Source: DASUPK01 sp963819715 (GTDB taxonomy: Bacteria > Actinomycetota > Thermoleophilia > Solirubrobacterales > 70-9). From it: a stretch of 64,000 nucleotides of DNA. The notes under the pieces were generated by a model that was not told where the DNA came from, did not search any database, and saw only the letters and a program-made list of their open reading frames with translations. The DNA lies in contig CAWFXE010000002.1 in the NCBI GenBank assembly GCA_963819715.1, positions 434,001-498,000 on the forward strand, read 5' to 3'. Position numbers and translations under genes: made by a program. Of this stretch, positions 1-9,758 are shown piece by piece (position 1 is the first letter of the stretch; every line of letters begins with the position of its first letter).

Positions 1-77
1 CCTCTGCCGGCGCGGCGACAGCTAGCAGGTTCCGACCGCCCGCGCTCCCAATTCGGTCACGGGTTCGGTCCTTGGGG

Positions 78-87
78 CTGCTACCGT
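78..87 (+). promoter_or_regulatory. Candidate extended -10 promoter of the cold-shock gene
   Basis: The 10-mer CTGCTACCGT fits an extended -10 element (TGnTAnnnT). It lies about 100 nt before the cold-shock ORF, so the mRNA would carry a leader of roughly 95 nt, as many csp transcripts do. The same 10-mer occurs upstream of the DEAD-box helicase (9720-9729, minus) and the sigma factor (17379-17388). No good -35 match is seen. Confidence 0.5.
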
Positions 88-99
88 CCCGCGCGTTAG

Positions 100-114
100 G
101 CCGGTAATACCGGC
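100..114 (+). other. Small hairpin in the cold-shock leader
   Basis: The sequence GCCGG-TAATA-CCGGC forms a 5-bp stem and 5-nt loop within the predicted 5' leader of the cold-shock gene. It could be part of a temperature-responsive leader structure. That role is inference. The rest of 1-188 shows no gene. Confidence 0.3.
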
Positions 115-188
115 ACAAGGTGTGCGTAGCGCTCGCGTTGTTGCTTCTCAGCTTCCTCGCGTTCGCAGCACAGTTAAGAGGAGGCGAG

Positions 189-395
189 ATGCCTACCGGA
201 ACCGTCAAGTGGTTCAGCAATGACAAGGGCTATGGGTTCATCACACCCGATGATGGCTCTAACGACGTGTTCGTCCATTTCAGCTCGATCGAGGGGGACG
301 GCTACCGTTCGCTCGAGGAGGGCGCGAAGGTCGAGTACGAGACCGAGGCCGGCCCGAAGGGCCCGGCTGCGACCGGCGTCAAGCAGGTCGCGTAA
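189..395 (+). CDS. CspA-family cold-shock protein
   Basis: This 68-residue protein is a single cold-shock domain. Such proteins are cytoplasmic single-strand RNA/DNA-binding OB folds that melt RNA structure. RNP1-like KGYGFI and RNP2-like VFVHFS are both present after the typical TGTVKWF start. An ORF is open upstream to 120, but the ATG at 189 follows a strong GAGGAGG ribosome site and gives the standard family length, so I start there. It is monocistronic, with a long leader and a terminator at 424-450. Cold or general stress regulation is likely but not shown by sequence. Confidence 0.96.
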   Translation: MPTGTVKWFSNDKGYGFITPDDGSNDVFVHFSSIEGDGYRSLEEGAKVEYETEAGPKGPAATGVKQVA

Positions 396-423
396 GGGAG
401 CCCAAAGCTTCTGAGTCGTGGAA

Positions 424-450
424 AGGGCCCGCTCCGGCGGGCCTTTTCTT
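424..450 (+). terminator. Rho-independent terminator after the cold-shock gene
   Basis: A perfect 7-bp stem GGCCCGC/GCGGGCC with loop TCCG is followed by TTTTCTT. It lies between two convergent genes. The T-run is on the plus strand and serves the cold-shock gene. Confidence 0.85.
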
Positions 451-463
451 TGCCCGGTCGAGG

Positions 464-1456
464 CTAGCGGTGCTTGACGCCCTCGCCGACGAAGTTCGCG
501 AGGCGGGGCTCGGTGATCGCGACGCCCTCGAGCGCCTCGTCGATCGCGTCGAGCACGTCCTGGGAGAGCTCGACACCTGAGGCATCGGCGTTGTCGAAGA
601 CCTGCTGCGGCCGCGAGGCGCCGATGATGCAGCTGGCGAGATTCGGCTGGCGGAGGATCCAGGCGAGGGCCATCGTGGTCATGGTGAGGCCCGCCCCTTC
701 GGCGATCGGCACGAGCTTCTGGACCGCCTCGAGGAGATCGTCCGACATGTAGCGGCTCATCGCCCAGTTCATCGCGTCGGAGGCCATGCGGGAGTCCTCG
801 GGGACCGGCTCGCCCGGCTTGTACTTGCCGGTCAGCACTCCCTGGGCGAGCGGCGACCAGACGATCTGGGAGATGCCGTGCTCCTCGCAGAAGGGGATGA
901 GCTCGGCCTCGGGGGCGCGCCAGATCATGTTGTACTGCGGCTGGGAGGAGACGAACTTCATCGTGCCGGGCACGTCGAGCCCGGCCTGAATCTGCTCTAC
1001 CGTCCACTCGCTGAAGCCGATCACTCGCGCCTTGCCCGCCTCGCAGACCTCGGTGAGCGCCTCCATCGTCTCCTCGATGGCGGTCTCCGGGTCGGGGCGG
1101 TGGCACTGGTAGAGGTCGACGTAGTCCGTTTGCAGCCGCTCCAGGGACGCGTCGATCTGCTTGTGGATCTGCTCGCGGGAGAGGCCGCGGTCCTCATCGG
1201 TCATCGGGAAGAAGACCTTGGTCGCCAGGACGTAGGAGCCGCGATCGAAGTCCTTGAGGATCTCGCCCCAGGCCGTCTCGGCCGCGCCCTGGCCGTAGAC
1301 GTTGGCGGTGTCGAAGAAGTTGATCCCCGCCTCGAAGGCCGCCTTCGTGCAGGCCTCCGTGTGCTCCCGCTCCACCCCGACGCCGTAGGTGAGCCATGAG
1401 CCGAGCGAGATCTCGGAGACCTCGATGTCCGAATCGCCGAGCTTGCGGAACTTCAC
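464..1456 (-). CDS. Aldo/keto reductase (Kv-beta/YghZ-like)
   Basis: An NADPH-dependent oxidoreductase with a TIM-barrel fold. The family signature is present: FFDTANVYGQG carries the catalytic Asp and Tyr, LATKVF carries the Lys, and QCHRPD carries the His. The C-terminal SRPQQVFDN segment matches the cofactor-binding end of the family. At about 330 residues the length is normal. The ORF is open to a GTG at 1465, but the GTG at 1456 gives the usual MKFRKLG start and has a TAGGGT hexamer 7 nt upstream. The substrate cannot be predicted; related proteins reduce aldehydes such as methylglyoxal. Confidence 0.93.
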   Translation of the reverse strand: MKFRKLGDSDIEVSEISLGSWLTYGVGVEREHTEACTKAAFEAGINFFDTANVYGQGAAETAWGEILKDFDRGSYVLATKVFFPMTDEDRGLSREQIHKQIDASLERLQTDYVDLYQCHRPDPETAIEETMEALTEVCEAGKARVIGFSEWTVEQIQAGLDVPGTMKFVSSQPQYNMIWRAPEAELIPFCEEHGISQIVWSPLAQGVLTGKYKPGEPVPEDSRMASDAMNWAMSRYMSDDLLEAVQKLVPIAEGAGLTMTTMALAWILRQPNLASCIIGASRPQQVFDNADASGVELSQDVLDAIDEALEGVAITEPRLANFVGEGVKHR

Positions 1457-1547
1457 GAACCCCACCCTACCCAGGTGCGTGACTGGGCAAGCATCGCGTG
1501 TCCCAAGGCGCTCAAGAATTGGTTCGGGACCGACCGATATATGCAGG

Positions 1548-1742
1548 GTGAGACATCACTGCGTCCAATGCCTGACCGAGCTCCACGCGAACGGCCAACA
1601 GACGCCTGGCGGCGAAACGCTCTGCGCACCCTGCTACTCCGCGCTCTGGGGACCCGCCACGACGGACGAGTTCCGCGGCCTGGTCGCGCTTCACATGGGC
1701 CGCCCGATGGCCGGCCGGCTCGCCTCGCAGCCCGCCCGCTGA
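1548..1742 (+). CDS. Small putative zinc-ribbon protein
   Basis: This 64-residue ORF has two CxxC pairs (CVQC at residues 5-8, CAPC at 26-29) with spacing suited to one zinc site, followed by a short helix-prone tail. I do not recognise a named family. The frame stays open upstream to 1389, but that part is antisense to the aldo/keto reductase, so I use the GTG at 1548. No strong ribosome site is visible. The spaced cysteines are the main reason to call it real. Confidence 0.45.
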   Translation: MRHHCVQCLTELHANGQQTPGGETLCAPCYSALWGPATTDEFRGLVALHMGRPMAGRLASQPAR

Positions 1743-1794
1743 ACTACCGCGTCCCGAGGGGAGAACTTCCGCGCCCGCTCCCTTAGGAGCGACA

Positions 1795-2226
1795 GTGAGT
1801 TCCTCCCGCGCAAAGGTCAGGTCCTCCGCGGGCGCCAGGCGGTCCGGCTCGAAGGTCGCCCTGGCGCCCGCGGACAAGCTCAAGCGAGAGGTCCAGGCAG
1901 CGCTCACCGAGGAGCTCGCCCAGGACCAGCACCTCGGGGGCTTCGGGCGGTTCGACGGCTTCGCCTACGTCGCGGCCGAGGCCTACTTTCACCTCGCCGG
2001 CGGCTACGACGCCGGCCTCCTGCCGATGCAGCTGAAGTACCGCGGCAAGAGCCACTGGTGGCTGCTCGACCCGAAGGGCCGCGTGATCGACCTGACGCTC
2101 GGCCCGCGCGAGACATCGAGGTTCCCGTACCACCGAGGCCACAAGCGGGTCTTCCGCTACACCCCGGCGGGAATCTCGCGACGCGCGCAGACCGTCGTGG
2201 AGCGCGTCCGGGCCAAGCGGGGCTGA
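1795..2226 (+). CDS. Hypothetical protein, basic N-terminus
   Basis: The 143-residue protein starts at a GTG preceded by TAGGAGC. It has a Ser/Arg/Lys-rich N-terminus and a compact domain with an HWWLLDP...GRVIDLT segment. That pattern resembles the His-x-Trp...Asp strand of transglutaminase-like or NlpC-like folds, but I see no cysteine nucleophile in the protein. I therefore do not assign activity. It is soluble, with no signal peptide or membrane segment. Neighbours give no functional hint. Confidence 0.7.
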   Translation: MSSSRAKVRSSAGARRSGSKVALAPADKLKREVQAALTEELAQDQHLGGFGRFDGFAYVAAEAYFHLAGGYDAGLLPMQLKYRGKSHWWLLDPKGRVIDLTLGPRETSRFPYHRGHKRVFRYTPAGISRRAQTVVERVRAKRG

Positions 2227-2257
2227 AGAGCGTCCGCCGGTCTATTCTGGGACGGCG

Positions 2258-2437
2258 ATGGAGAGAAGCCGAGGGACTGACGAACGCCTCGATGATCTGG
2301 TCGACGAGATGCGTCGAGGTTTCGATCGGGTCGATCGTGATCTACGCGAGCTTCGCCAATGGATCTTTCGCTCGACGCTTGGCATGACGGTCGGATTCAT
2401 CACCACCTTCGCGGCGATCCTCGCCCGCGGCGCCTAA
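2258..2437 (+). CDS. Small coiled-coil plus transmembrane protein
   Basis: A 59-residue ORF reads from ATG at 2258 to TAA at 2435. Residues 9-35 form an amphipathic charged helix with heptad-like spacing (LDDLVDEM, FDRVDRDLREL), and residues 39-56 are a hydrophobic membrane helix, so the coiled coil should sit in the cytoplasm. Small proteins with an MDERFDRVDRDLREL-type helix followed by one membrane segment are common in actinobacteria; the function is unknown. TATTCT ends 9 nt before the ATG, suggesting a leaderless transcript. Confidence 0.6.
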   Translation: MERSRGTDERLDDLVDEMRRGFDRVDRDLRELRQWIFRSTLGMTVGFITTFAAILARGA

Positions 2438-2597
2438 TAGGAGTACTGTCGATAGAGGCTGGCCCTGCGGCCAAGCAGCTCACTCCCCACCAGAAAGCCA
2501 CCAACGGCGCAATTGCCACGAGGCGCGAGATGGGGGCCACTGATCTGACTGCGGGGCCGGTGCTCCTAACAGGGGCGCGATCCCAAAGGAGAGAGCA

Positions 2598-2984
2598 ATG
2601 GGCGCAAATGCAGACGCAGTGAAGAGCGGCTGGGATGCATTCGCCAAGGGCGACCTCGACACCGCCGTGGCGACCACCAGTGACTCAGCCGAGATCGTCA
2701 TCCCGGAAAGCCTGCCGTGGGGCGGCACCTACACCGGGCCGGACGGCTTCAAGGAGATGATCGGCAAGTTCCTGTCCAACTTCGACGAGGTCAATCCTCA
2801 GCCGAACGAGTTCCTCGAGGCCGACGGCGGCCACGTCGTCGTCACGGTCTCGGGCGTGGGCAAGACAAAGAGCGGCAACGAGCTCAGCGGCGACTCGATC
2901 TGGCTGTACACGGTCGATGGCGGCGAGATCACGCGTGCGGAGTTCTATGGCGACACCGCGACCGCGGTCGAGGCACTCGGCTAG
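2598..2984 (+). CDS. SnoaL/NTF2-like protein
   Basis: The 128-residue protein has the cone-shaped NTF2-like pattern. It has an N-terminal helix (VKSGWDAFAKGDLD), then AEIVIPESLPWGGTYTG, GFKEMIGKF, and two long strands ending in TRAEFYGDTATAV. SnoaL-like proteins bind or isomerise small hydrophobic molecules, but this subfamily is uncharacterised and no catalytic residue can be named. It is soluble. AAAGGAGAGAG precedes the ATG. The 160-nt gap upstream (2438-2597) shows no gene, and the gene is followed by a strong hairpin. Confidence 0.85.
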   Translation: MGANADAVKSGWDAFAKGDLDTAVATTSDSAEIVIPESLPWGGTYTGPDGFKEMIGKFLSNFDEVNPQPNEFLEADGGHVVVTVSGVGKTKSGNELSGDSIWLYTVDGGEITRAEFYGDTATAVEALG

Positions 2985-2992
2985 CCGTAACA

Positions 2993-3021
2993 GCGTGGGC
3001 CGGAGCCGCTCCGGCCCACGC
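2993..3021 (+). terminator. Strong hairpin after the SnoaL-like gene
   Basis: A perfect 13-bp stem (GCGTGGGCCGGAG/CTCCGGCCCACGC) with loop CCG begins 9 nt after the stop codon. No T-run follows, so it is either an atypical terminator or a 3'-end stabiliser. Confidence 0.6.
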
Positions 3022-3059
3022 TCTCGCTATCCGACCGCGCTCTGCGCCATGGTGAGCGG

Positions 3060-4913
<1,854 letters not shown>

Positions 4914-4948
4914 GCCCTCGCCCGCGCGTCCCTACCATGGCGCGCCCC

Positions 4949-6778
4949 ATGCCTCGCCGCTCGGACCTCCGCAACGTCGCGATCATTGCTCACGTCGACC
5001 ATGGCAAGCCGACGCTCGTCGACGCCATGCTCTGGCAGTCCGGGGCCTTTCGCTCGGGCCAGGACGTGGCCGAGCGGGTCATGGACTCCATGGATCTCGA
5101 GCGGGAGAAGGAGATCACCATCCTCGCCAAGAACACTTCCGTTCGCTACGGCGAGACCAAGCTCAACATCATCGACACGCCCGGGCATGCGGACTTCGGC
5201 GGGGAGGTCGAGCGCGGGCTGACGATGGTCGACGGGGTGCTGCTCCTCGTCGACGCCTCCGAGGGGCCTCTCCCCCAGACCCGCTTCGTGCTCCGCAAGG
5301 CGCTCGAGGCGAAGCTGCCGGTGATCCTGGTGGTGAACAAGGTCGATCGGCCCGATGCCCGGATCGGCGAGGTGGTCGATGAGGTCTATGAGCTCTTTCT
5401 CGACCTCGATGCCGACGAGTCGCAGATCGACTTTCCGATCGTCTACACGAACGCCAAGGAGGGCTGGGCTTCGCTGGAGGAGGGCGAAGAGGGCACCGAC
5501 CTCTCCCCCCTCCTCGACCTGGTGCTGGAGCGGATCCCCGCGCCGGAGTACGAGGAGGGCGCGCCACTGCAGGCGCACGTCACCAACCTGGACGCGTCCC
5601 CTTATGTGGGGCGGCTTGCGCTCTGCAGGGTGCGGAACGGGACGATTCGCGACGGGCAGCGGATCGCCTGGTGCCGGGCGAATGGCGAGATCACGAACGC
5701 GACGGTCAGCAACCTCTACGTGACCGAGGCGCTCGATCGGGTCGAGGCCACCGAGGCAGGCCCCGGCGAGATCATCGCCGTCGCCGGCCTGCCCGACGTG
5801 ACGATCGGGGAGACGCTCGCCGATCCCGAGGATCCGCGCCCGCTGCCGGTGATCACGGTGGATGAGCCCTCGCTCTCGATCACGGTCGGGATCAACACCT
5901 CGCCGCTGGCGGGGAAGGAGGGATCGCGGCTGACGGCGCGGCAGATCCGCGACCGCCTCGACCAGGAGCTGGTCGGGAACGTCTCGATCCGAGTCCGCGA
6001 CACCGAGCGGCCCGAAGTCTGGGAGATAGAGGGCCGCGGCGAGCTGCAGCTGGTGGTGCTGCTGGAGCTGATGCGCCGCGAGGGGTTCGAGCTCACCGCC
6101 GGGCAGCCGCAGGTGCTGACCCGCGAGGTTGACGGCAAGCTCTGCGAGCCCGTCGAGCTCCTCTCGATCGACGTGCCCGAGGACTTCGTCGGCGTCGTCA
6201 CCCAGGCGCTCGCGGTGCGCAAGGGGCGGATGGAGCAGATGATCAATCACTCGACGGGCTGGGTACGCCTCGAGTTCCTGGTGCCGGCGCGCGGGCTGAT
6301 CGGCTTCCGAACCGAGTTCCTGACCGAGACCCGCGGCACCGGGCTGATGCACCACGTCTTCGACCGCTGGGAGCCCTGGGCCGGCGATCTGCGGATGCGG
6401 CCGACCGGCTCGCTCGTCGCCGACCGCCAGGGGAAGACCGCCGCCTTCGCGCTCTTCTCACTGCAGGAGCGCGGCACGCTCTTCGTCGGCCCGGGCGAGG
6501 ACGTCTACGAGGGCATGATCGTCGGCGAGAACGCGCGCGGCGAGGACCTCGACGTCAACGCGATCAAGGAGAAGCAGCAGACCAACGTGCGGGCGGCCTC
6601 GGCCGATCAGCTGATCAAGCTGGTCCCCGCGAAGCGCCTCTCGCTGGAGGAGGCTGTCGAGTTCATCCGCGCGGACGAGTGCGTGGAGGTCACGCCCGAG
6701 TCGATCCGGCCGCGGAAGCCACTGCTCGAGCGAACCGGCCGGGTGAAGGCCGCCCGCCAGGCCGCGCGGGTCGGCTGA
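4949..6778 (+). CDS. typA: Translational GTPase TypA/BipA with altered P-loop
   Basis: A ribosome-associated GTPase of the EF-G superfamily needed under stress and cold. G3 DTPGHADFGGE, G4 NKVD, the beta-barrel domain, the EF-G-like domain (EGRGELQL) and the TypA-specific C-terminus (TRGTGLMHH, EKQQTNVRAAS) are intact. The P-loop reads HVDHGKPT instead of HVDHGKTT: the Mg-coordinating Thr is Pro (CCG at 5009-5011). Either the enzyme is compromised or this is a one-base assembly error. An ATG at 4937 is also in frame; I prefer 4949 because TACCAT ends 10 nt upstream of it. Confidence 0.95.
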   Translation: MPRRSDLRNVAIIAHVDHGKPTLVDAMLWQSGAFRSGQDVAERVMDSMDLEREKEITILAKNTSVRYGETKLNIIDTPGHADFGGEVERGLTMVDGVLLLVDASEGPLPQTRFVLRKALEAKLPVILVVNKVDRPDARIGEVVDEVYELFLDLDADESQIDFPIVYTNAKEGWASLEEGEEGTDLSPLLDLVLERIPAPEYEEGAPLQAHVTNLDASPYVGRLALCRVRNGTIRDGQRIAWCRANGEITNATVSNLYVTEALDRVEATEAGPGEIIAVAGLPDVTIGETLADPEDPRPLPVITVDEPSLSITVGINTSPLAGKEGSRLTARQIRDRLDQELVGNVSIRVRDTERPEVWEIEGRGELQLVVLLELMRREGFELTAGQPQVLTREVDGKLCEPVELLSIDVPEDFVGVVTQALAVRKGRMEQMINHSTGWVRLEFLVPARGLIGFRTEFLTETRGTGLMHHVFDRWEPWAGDLRMRPTGSLVADRQGKTAAFALFSLQERGTLFVGPGEDVYEGMIVGENARGEDLDVNAIKEKQQTNVRAASADQLIKLVPAKRLSLEEAVEFIRADECVEVTPESIRPRKPLLERTGRVKAARQAARVG

Positions 6779-6779
6779 G

Positions 6780-8288
6780 CTACCAGTTCCGCTTGGTCTT
6801 GAAGAGCTCCTGCGTGTAGCCGACGACGCTGACCGGCGACATGAAGAACTGGTAGAGCAGCAGGTAGCTGAAAAACCCCTTGATGTTGCGGCGGACGTGC
6901 AGGCCGACTTCCTCGAAGGAGTTCTTGCTCAGCTTGTACATGATTCCCGAGAGGATCATGTTGAGCGGGAGGACGAGCAGGGTGAGCGGGCCGACGATAG
7001 CGTAGTTCCGCCAGCCGATGGCGAGGATGATGCCCACCGGGAAGGCGATCGAGAAGACGAAGTCGACGTAGGGGAAGACGTAGTCGACGATCACCGAGTG
7101 GGCGTAGGCGCGGCGGCCCTTGACCAGGGCGGGGCCGAACTCGCGCAGGCCCTCGATCATTCCGCGCGCCCAGCGGCGGCGCTGCTTGGCGAAGGCCTTG
7201 GCGGTTTCAGGGGCGTCGGTGAAGGCGACGGCGGTCTTCTCGTAGGTGACACCGGCACCCTTGTCCATCATCGCCCAGGTCAGCACGATGTCCTCGCCGA
7301 TCCGGTCCGGCCATCCGCCGACCTCCTTGACCGCCGGGGTCTTGTAGACGCTGAAGGCGCCCTGCGCGACCAGCGTGCCCTGGAACAGGCCCTGCTGGCG
7401 CTTGATCGAGGCGATGCCGAGGAAGTAGTCCCACTCCTGGGCCTGGGTGAGCAGGTTCTTGCGGGAGTTGCGGACGAAGACCGCGCCGGCGACCGCGACG
7501 GTCGCGGGCGGCGAGACCATCAGCCGCGCGACACAGCGCTTGAGGGCTTCGGGCATCAGCAGGGTGTCGGCGTCGACCGTCGCCATCAGCGGGGTGTGGA
7601 CGTCACCGAGCGCGTGGTTCAGGGTGTTGGCCTTGCCGCCGTGCGGGTAGCTTCGCACCGAGATGCGCGCGTCACGCTCGGCGTACTTGGCCGCTAGGTC
7701 GACGGTCCTGTCGGTGGAGCCGTCGTCGGCGACCAGGACGTGGAACTCGCCCGGGTAGTCCTGGGTGGTGGCGTAGTCGAGCGTCTCCTCGATCACGTCC
7801 TCCTCGTTGAAGCAGGCGACGATCAGGGTGATCGCCGGGAAGTCGACGTCGAAGCGGAGTGGCGGCGCCTTGTCGATGAGCAACGAGCTGATCAGGTGCG
7901 CGTTGAGGTAGCCGGGGATGATCGCGATGCCGGCGATCAGCGCTGCTGCGATCGGGACCGTGATCGACTTGCCCAGTTCCTCGATCCACGGGATCGCCAG
8001 CCAGAGCGAGAAGCCCACCCAGGCCAGGCTGAAGAACGCGACCAGGAGCAGCTTGAGCCTGAGCGGGATGTAGAAGCGCCGGTGGTGGTCGGGAAGCTTC
8101 TCGGCGACCGGGAATCCGTTCCCATTCGCCGAGATGACCGGGAGGGCATCATCGAGGTGGGTCGGTTTGGGGAGTGTCCCTACCGCCCCGTTGCGATCGC
8201 CGTTCCCGTCGGACGCCACCGACTCGTCGCGCACGGGAGTCCGCGCCTTGGAAACCTGTACATCCCGGTTATGGCCAGAGCCAAACAT
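6780..8288 (-). CDS. Membrane glycosyltransferase family 2 (PgaC/NodC-like)
   Basis: A processive-type family 2 glycosyltransferase of 502 residues. Two N-terminal membrane helices precede the cytoplasmic GT-A domain, which contains VACFNEED, VADDGSTD, the DAD metal site (VDADTL), the GED acceptor motif and the QRRRW product-binding motif. Several C-terminal membrane helices follow. The layout is that of poly-N-acetylglucosamine, chitin-oligosaccharide or hyaluronan synthases; the actual polymer is unknown. Its start lies inside an inverted repeat (8272-8316). It ends 1 nt from typA, tail to tail. It may be co-transcribed with the DEAD-box helicase. Confidence 0.92.
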   Translation of the reverse strand: MFGSGHNRDVQVSKARTPVRDESVASDGNGDRNGAVGTLPKPTHLDDALPVISANGNGFPVAEKLPDHHRRFYIPLRLKLLLVAFFSLAWVGFSLWLAIPWIEELGKSITVPIAAALIAGIAIIPGYLNAHLISSLLIDKAPPLRFDVDFPAITLIVACFNEEDVIEETLDYATTQDYPGEFHVLVADDGSTDRTVDLAAKYAERDARISVRSYPHGGKANTLNHALGDVHTPLMATVDADTLLMPEALKRCVARLMVSPPATVAVAGAVFVRNSRKNLLTQAQEWDYFLGIASIKRQQGLFQGTLVAQGAFSVYKTPAVKEVGGWPDRIGEDIVLTWAMMDKGAGVTYEKTAVAFTDAPETAKAFAKQRRRWARGMIEGLREFGPALVKGRRAYAHSVIVDYVFPYVDFVFSIAFPVGIILAIGWRNYAIVGPLTLLVLPLNMILSGIMYKLSKNSFEEVGLHVRRNIKGFFSYLLLYQFFMSPVSVVGYTQELFKTKRNW

Positions 8289-8316
8289 CGGCTATGCCCG
8301 ACATCGGCTCTGGCCA
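8272..8316 (-). promoter_or_regulatory. Inverted repeat enclosing the glycosyltransferase start
   Basis: TGGCCAGAGCC (8272-8282) and GGCTCTGGCCA (8306-8316) are a perfect 11-bp inverted repeat. The 23-nt spacer contains the glycosyltransferase ATG (8286-8288), and ACATCGGCT is directly repeated at 8285-8293 and 8301-8309. A strong ribosome site, GGGGAGGAG, lies just upstream at about 8319-8328. In mRNA the hairpin would hold the start codon in its loop, separated from this site. It could be a translational switch or a repressor site. Confidence 0.5.
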
Positions 8317-8367
8317 CGCTCCTCCCCACCCTAATTCTCCGTGGAGCGACTTCCCTGGACGGATGGT

Positions 8368-9594
8368 CTAGCGGCGCCCGGAGCCCGAACTGCGACGTCG
8401 CCGGCGGTTCCGACGAGCCTTCCCGTTGAAGCTCTTGCCGCTCGCTGATCCGTTGCCGGAATGTTGGCGAGCGGCGTGCTCGATGCCGGGGCCTGAATCG
8501 AATTCACGATGCAGGCCGAGGTCCGTGGCAATCTTTCGCATCTCGCGATGCTGGTCGGGAAGGACGAAGCTGGCCGCGAGGCCCGTTGCGCCCGCGCGGC
8601 CGGTCCGGCCGGTGCGGTGCACGTAGGTGTCGCGATCCTCGGGAGCGTCGAAGTTGATCACGTGGGTGATCTCATCGACGTCGATCCCGCGGGAGGCGAC
8701 ATCGGTGGCAACCAGGGTGTCGCATTTGCCGAGCTCGAAGTCCGCGAGCGCGCGGCGGCGCTGGCTCTGGGACTTGTTGCCGTGCATGGCGACAGCTCTC
8801 ACCTTGGCGTTGCCGAGCTTCTTGACGAGCCGGTCCGCGCCGCGCTTGGTGCGGACGAAGACCAAGGTGCGACCGCGCTCATCGGCACGGAGCTCCTTGA
8901 CCAGCGCGTCGACCTTGGCGTCGTGGCGCAGATGAATGAAGCGGTGGGTGGTCGCCGCCTTTTCCACCTTGGGTGCATGGACGTGGCGCTTCGCGTCGTG
9001 CGTGTACGCCGCGGCCAGCTTCCCTGCCGCTCCCTCCAGGGTCGCCGAGAAGAACAGGGTCTGGCGATCGCGCGGCATCTTCGCGACGATCCGGTCGACG
9101 GCGGGCTTGAAGCCCATGTCGAGCATCCGGTCGGCCTCGTCGAGGACGAGGATCCGGATCTGTTTGAGGTTGAAGGCGCCGCGGTCCAGCAGGTCCTCGA
9201 GGCGACCGGGGGTCGCCACGACGATGTGGGCCTGCGCCGCCTTCTTCGCCTGTGCCGGGATGCCGACCCCGCCGAAGACCGGGGCGATCTTCAATGCGCG
9301 TGAATGCGCGATCGAGCGAATCTCGTCGACGATCTGCTCTGCAAGCTCGCGGGTGGGCGCCAGGACGAGCGCCGCGGGGCGGCGTGCGTCGGCCTGGATA
9401 CGCTCGACCATCGGGATGCCGAAGGCGAACGTCTTGCCCGATCCAGTCGGTGACTGGACGAGGACGTCCTCACCTGCGAGGACGTCTGCGATGCAAAGTC
9501 TCTGCACCGCGAATGGTTCGTTGATGCCGCGCTTGGCGAGTGCGCCCAGGACTGGGCTACTCACGCCGAGATCGGCGAATGATTCGGATGACAT
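8368..9594 (-). CDS. DEAD-box ATP-dependent RNA helicase (RhlE-like)
   Basis: An RNA helicase for RNA remodelling or ribosome assembly. It has the Q-motif region, SPTGSGKT, PTRELAEQ, TPGR, DEAD, SAT and HRTGRTGRAG, and ends in a basic RNRRRRR-type RNA-binding tail of about 35 residues. The ORF is open to 9642, but the ATG at 9594 has AAGGAG 10 nt upstream and gives the usual F-x-x-L-G start, so I use it (408 residues). A leader of about 120 nt runs back to the 10-mer at 9720-9729, the same element found before the cold-shock gene. Confidence 0.95.
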   Translation of the reverse strand: MSSESFADLGVSSPVLGALAKRGINEPFAVQRLCIADVLAGEDVLVQSPTGSGKTFAFGIPMVERIQADARRPAALVLAPTRELAEQIVDEIRSIAHSRALKIAPVFGGVGIPAQAKKAAQAHIVVATPGRLEDLLDRGAFNLKQIRILVLDEADRMLDMGFKPAVDRIVAKMPRDRQTLFFSATLEGAAGKLAAAYTHDAKRHVHAPKVEKAATTHRFIHLRHDAKVDALVKELRADERGRTLVFVRTKRGADRLVKKLGNAKVRAVAMHGNKSQSQRRRALADFELGKCDTLVATDVASRGIDVDEITHVINFDAPEDRDTYVHRTGRTGRAGATGLAASFVLPDQHREMRKIATDLGLHREFDSGPGIEHAARQHSGNGSASGKSFNGKARRNRRRRRSSGSGRR

Positions 9595-9719
9595 GTGTTG
9601 CTGACTCCTTATGTACGTTCGTTGGAGATCCTGTGACCCCAACTAAACGCGCATTCGGAGCGCATGGAGGGAGGAAACGGAACCTCTCGGGGACCCAGTT
9701 GGTCGACCCGACGCGAACC

Positions 9720-9729
9720 ACGGTAGCAG
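9720..9729 (-). promoter_or_regulatory. Candidate extended -10 promoter of the RNA helicase
   Basis: CTGCTACCGT on the minus strand, identical to the elements at 78-87 and 17379-17388. It is 126 nt upstream of the helicase ATG and just beyond the 3' end of the preceding gene. Confidence 0.45.
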
Positions 9730-9733
9730 GGTC

Positions 9734-9749
9734 CCCGGTCCGGACCGGG
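9734..9749 (-). terminator. Palindrome after the zinc-finger gene
   Basis: A perfect 16-bp palindrome, CCCGGTCCGGACCGGG, lies 10 nt past the stop codon of the gene at 9759. No T-run is present. It could terminate that gene before the helicase promoter or act as a protein-binding site. Confidence 0.35.
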
Positions 9750-9758
9750 CGGTGCCGC

